Source of the DNA: Numida meleagris
Taxonomy: Eukaryota > Chordata > Aves > Galliformes > Numididae
Length of the DNA: 64,000 nucleotides
Direction: 5' to 3'
Assembly: GCF_002078875.1 (NCBI RefSeq)
Contig: NC_034438.1
Span: 68,469,484 to 68,533,483 of the forward strand
The notes under the pieces were generated by a model. The model was not told the DNA's origin. It made no database searches and saw only the letters and a program-made list of their open reading frames with translations. This document shows, piece by piece, positions 61,435-64,000 of this stretch; the stretch's first letter is position 1; the number at the start of each line of letters is the position of its first letter. A program made the translations under genes and the position numbers.

Positions 61435-64000
61435 AGTGTATCTATATTTCTACTCTGGTCTGTGTATGCACAAGTGTGAGTGTGCACAATCAAATGGCAA
61501 TTAATGTTGCATTCTCTTTTGGTAACCATAAAAAAAGACACTATTAAATTACAACTTCATACTCCTGTTGTTAGTTGAAATCCCAAAGCAAAAAAAGCAT
61601 TTGCAATTCTGTCTGGCACAGGTATGTACACGACTCCATACTATCAGTATCTGCTCAGTCTGTGGACAGAAGAATGAGATTTCAAAGATAGTGAGTTCCT
61701 AAAGGCGTTGGGAAAATACACAGCCAATAGCTATGGTTGACTGAATTTTTCTGAGGTCTCACTAAAGAAAGAGTTGGAGACCAAAGTTTCTCCCTTCAAA
61801 ACAGCAGTGATTGGACATAAAATGCTGGAAAAGATCTACCTTATCTGCAAACTAATAGGTTAATGTGGTTATAAATATAAGAAAACTGATGAGTTCTCAG
61901 ACACTTTTGCCTACCTGTAAAAAGTCAGCAAAATAACACAGCTTCTTAAGGAAATAAGTATGCTATGTTGGGGACCATTGTGTGTGTGTCTCTCTCTCAC
62001 ACACATGCATTGTAAAGACCTTATTACATTAGAAGTTTTATCCTCTACCTTGGGATCTTGTTAGTAGCATTCTCTGCCATCAAGTCTCATGTTTAGAAAT
62101 GTGATTCAGCAATCACTGGTTCCATGACATGCCAGCATGTAAAACAGAATAGCTAAGTTAGGAGATAATAGGGATTCATGACTCCCTTCTTATGCAAATG
62201 CTTCATCATCTGTCAAAACATGAATATGAGAGTTCAGAGGAGGCACTACCTTTGTTATCCATGGTCTACAGTATTTCAGTGAGAATCAAAATCTCCTCTA
62301 CACTTTAAATATACATCCTTATTTTCTTCCAGGTGTGAGAAGGAAACTAACACACGGGCTCTGGACGGTGGGATCTGGCTGCTGGGGTTGAGGGCAGCCT
62401 GTCTCCAGCCCCACAGAGATGCCCAGTGCCTGGGGACGGAGTTGCCATGGCATCCAGTGGAAATCCTTGTATCTACATGTAAATTCAACAAACGTATTCA
62501 AAGCACAAGAAGAAACCACCATTTTGCTGAGTTTGCATGAAGGGAAACAAAAGACTTCCAGACGTAATTCCATGCCCTTGTGTAGCAGTTTATGCCTATA
62601 CAAAATCAAGTGCAGTCAAACTAGAATGATAATGATTTAAATTAATTTTTCATCGGCAAAAAATGAGTAGTTGGTAATACAAACAGTGGTTAATACCCTA
62701 TGCTTTAAAAAAAGTAACAGTATGGGGCCTTAGCATGAACTATGAAGAAAGTTAAGCCTGATTCTGAGGAAAAATGTCCATTTTTACGCATTGAAGTAAA
62801 ATCATAAACTAATTTTCTATATTCTTCAGGTACAAGACATCTGTCCGGCAGGAAGAGGTCAGTCATATGCTATATGTGCAGCTTGAAGGGACTACAGACT
62901 CAGCCCTAAGGGCCCAGCTCCCTCATGCATTACATGTGGCACCAAAAATGGAGGGGGACCCAAGGCTTCCCTGTATCCAAGGTTTTGTTAAAGAGGGATG
63001 CCCAGCTTTTCCAAACACTCCTTCAAGCAATAAAATACAACAGAAGAGGTGCAGAGATTGGGAAGGCAAGCTTTTTAACAACAGACAGCAAACAACTGGG
63101 CTTGTTTTGATAGTACCTCAACATTTACACCACCTTTTTCTTTTTAATTTTTTTTAAATTTGAGCATCAATAGCCCATTAAACACGTAATTTGCTTGCAG
63201 GATGTATTGATTAGTGAGAGAAATGATAAACCACTGTAAATAAAAGTATGAGTCCTTTGGATAATAATCCTCCCACTCGATACACTGATACAGGAATGTT
63301 TTGAAATGAGTACATCAAAATTAATTTGTCTCAAAGTTTAAATGACTGCTTAGATAGCCCAGGACAGGCATCATTTAAACACTGAAATCCATGATGCACA
63401 ACAGAGCTACATAAATTTCAGCTTTTTACACTCAGATAATGGCACTGATTATCATTCTAGAAAGGATGTAAGTTACTACTGTAACACTGCATTTCACTGC
63501 AGAAGGTGTCTCATAATGACAAACATTTTACTATTCCCCCAGCAACAGAAAGTTACGAGTAATATATAATACTGGGTAAAATGTTGCCTGTGGAGTGGAA
63601 GAATAACAGTAAAGTTTTCCAAACATGTAAATTTTCATCAACAATTTTCATCAATAATTTTCAAGTACAGTCTCTTTAAAAGAAAACAATCTTCCTCCTT
63701 GTCACCTCGAAAACCACACAGTTCTGATTTCCTGCTTGAGAACAGGTAATACACTGTAGATGCTTGTCTTATTTCAATTTTTGTGTGACTGTTAGTACAA
63801 AGTATGAGATTGGTCTTAAGAAACACACTGAAATAAGCATACTGAGGATTTGCTTTAAATAAGAACAGAGAAATAGACGTAGGCTGTAACTGCTGCTATG
63901 GGAATTGATATTTCTGCCTTTAGTGTTTCTGTCCTTTATATCCTGGCAGCATCCTGCTTCACCACTGCTGGTAACACTTGTACTCACAGACAGCAATTTT
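61435..64000. other. Unique stretch to window end, no gene seen
   Basis: About 2.6 kb without a supported gene or recognised transposon. It contains a composite TG/TC/AC dinucleotide run at 61980-62006 and a locally GC-rich patch at about 62340-62460. A 96-codon minus-strand frame crosses the GC patch but has no motif I recognise. Confidence 0.5.
61980..62006. repeat. Composite (TG)n(TC)n(AC)n microsatellite
   Basis: TGTGTGTG, then TCTCTCTC, then ACACACA in direct succession. The TG and AC arms are complementary around the TC core and could pair as a short hairpin. Confidence 0.85.

Noticed and set aside
1..64000. CRISPR array, tRNA, rRNA or bacterial-type operon
   Set aside because: No regularly spaced direct repeats, no cloverleaf-type A/B box sequences that I could recognise and no closely packed long frames. 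The repeat content is that of a bird nuclear genome.

Overview
The window looks like non-coding nuclear DNA from a bird, most likely a galliform such as chicken. It is AT-rich and CpG-poor, with no operons or Shine-Dalgarno-like organisation. Its recognisable content is a bird-type repeat set: CR1 LINEs ending in the diagnostic ATTCTATG-type octamer tail, two internally deleted mariner elements of the Galluhop type, and ERVL-type LTRs. I found no open reading frame that I would call a host gene. The open frames in the window are short, and the longer informative ones lie inside transposon remnants. The stretch is best read as intergenic or large-intron sequence.

Layout. 1-18.6 kb is mostly unique AT-rich sequence with two CR1 3'-end fragments on the minus strand (3.9-4.2 kb and 6.67-6.76 kb), poly-A tracts, a GC-richer patch near 2.35-2.5 kb and a purine-skewed block at 13.8-15.7 kb. 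A transposon cluster at 18.6-21.1 kb holds two head-to-tail CR1 copies followed by an ERVL-type LTR. A short CR1 3' end lies at 25.8-26.07 kb, and a compact retroviral-type LTR candidate at about 27.13-27.4 kb. 27.4-35.4 kb is featureless apart from simple repeats. A mariner derivative sits at 35.44-35.95 kb and an old CR1 fragment at 36.1-36.25 kb.

The best-preserved CR1 is at 41.84-42.90 kb. It keeps reverse-transcriptase motifs and the 3' octamer tail, and is interrupted by one in-frame stop and one frameshift. At 46.19-46.64 kb a CR1 remnant keeps part of the endonuclease domain joined to 3'-end sequence by a large internal deletion. Two overlapping degenerate CR1 copies lie at 51.7-52.72 kb. 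A minus-strand ERVL-type LTR remnant is at about 57.54-57.86 kb, a second mariner derivative in the opposite orientation at 58.83-59.38 kb, and a CR1 tail at about 61.37-61.43 kb.

None of the elements looks capable of autonomous movement. I see no CRISPR array, defence island, biosynthetic cluster, tRNA or rRNA. The observations most worth checking are the shared internal junction of the two mariner derivatives, the head-to-tail CR1/CR1/LTR cluster, the 17-bp perfect tandem duplication at a CR1 5' junction, the compact LTR at 27.1 kb, and a few unique patches that could be conserved regulatory DNA or RNA genes. The last group cannot be settled without alignments or expression data.
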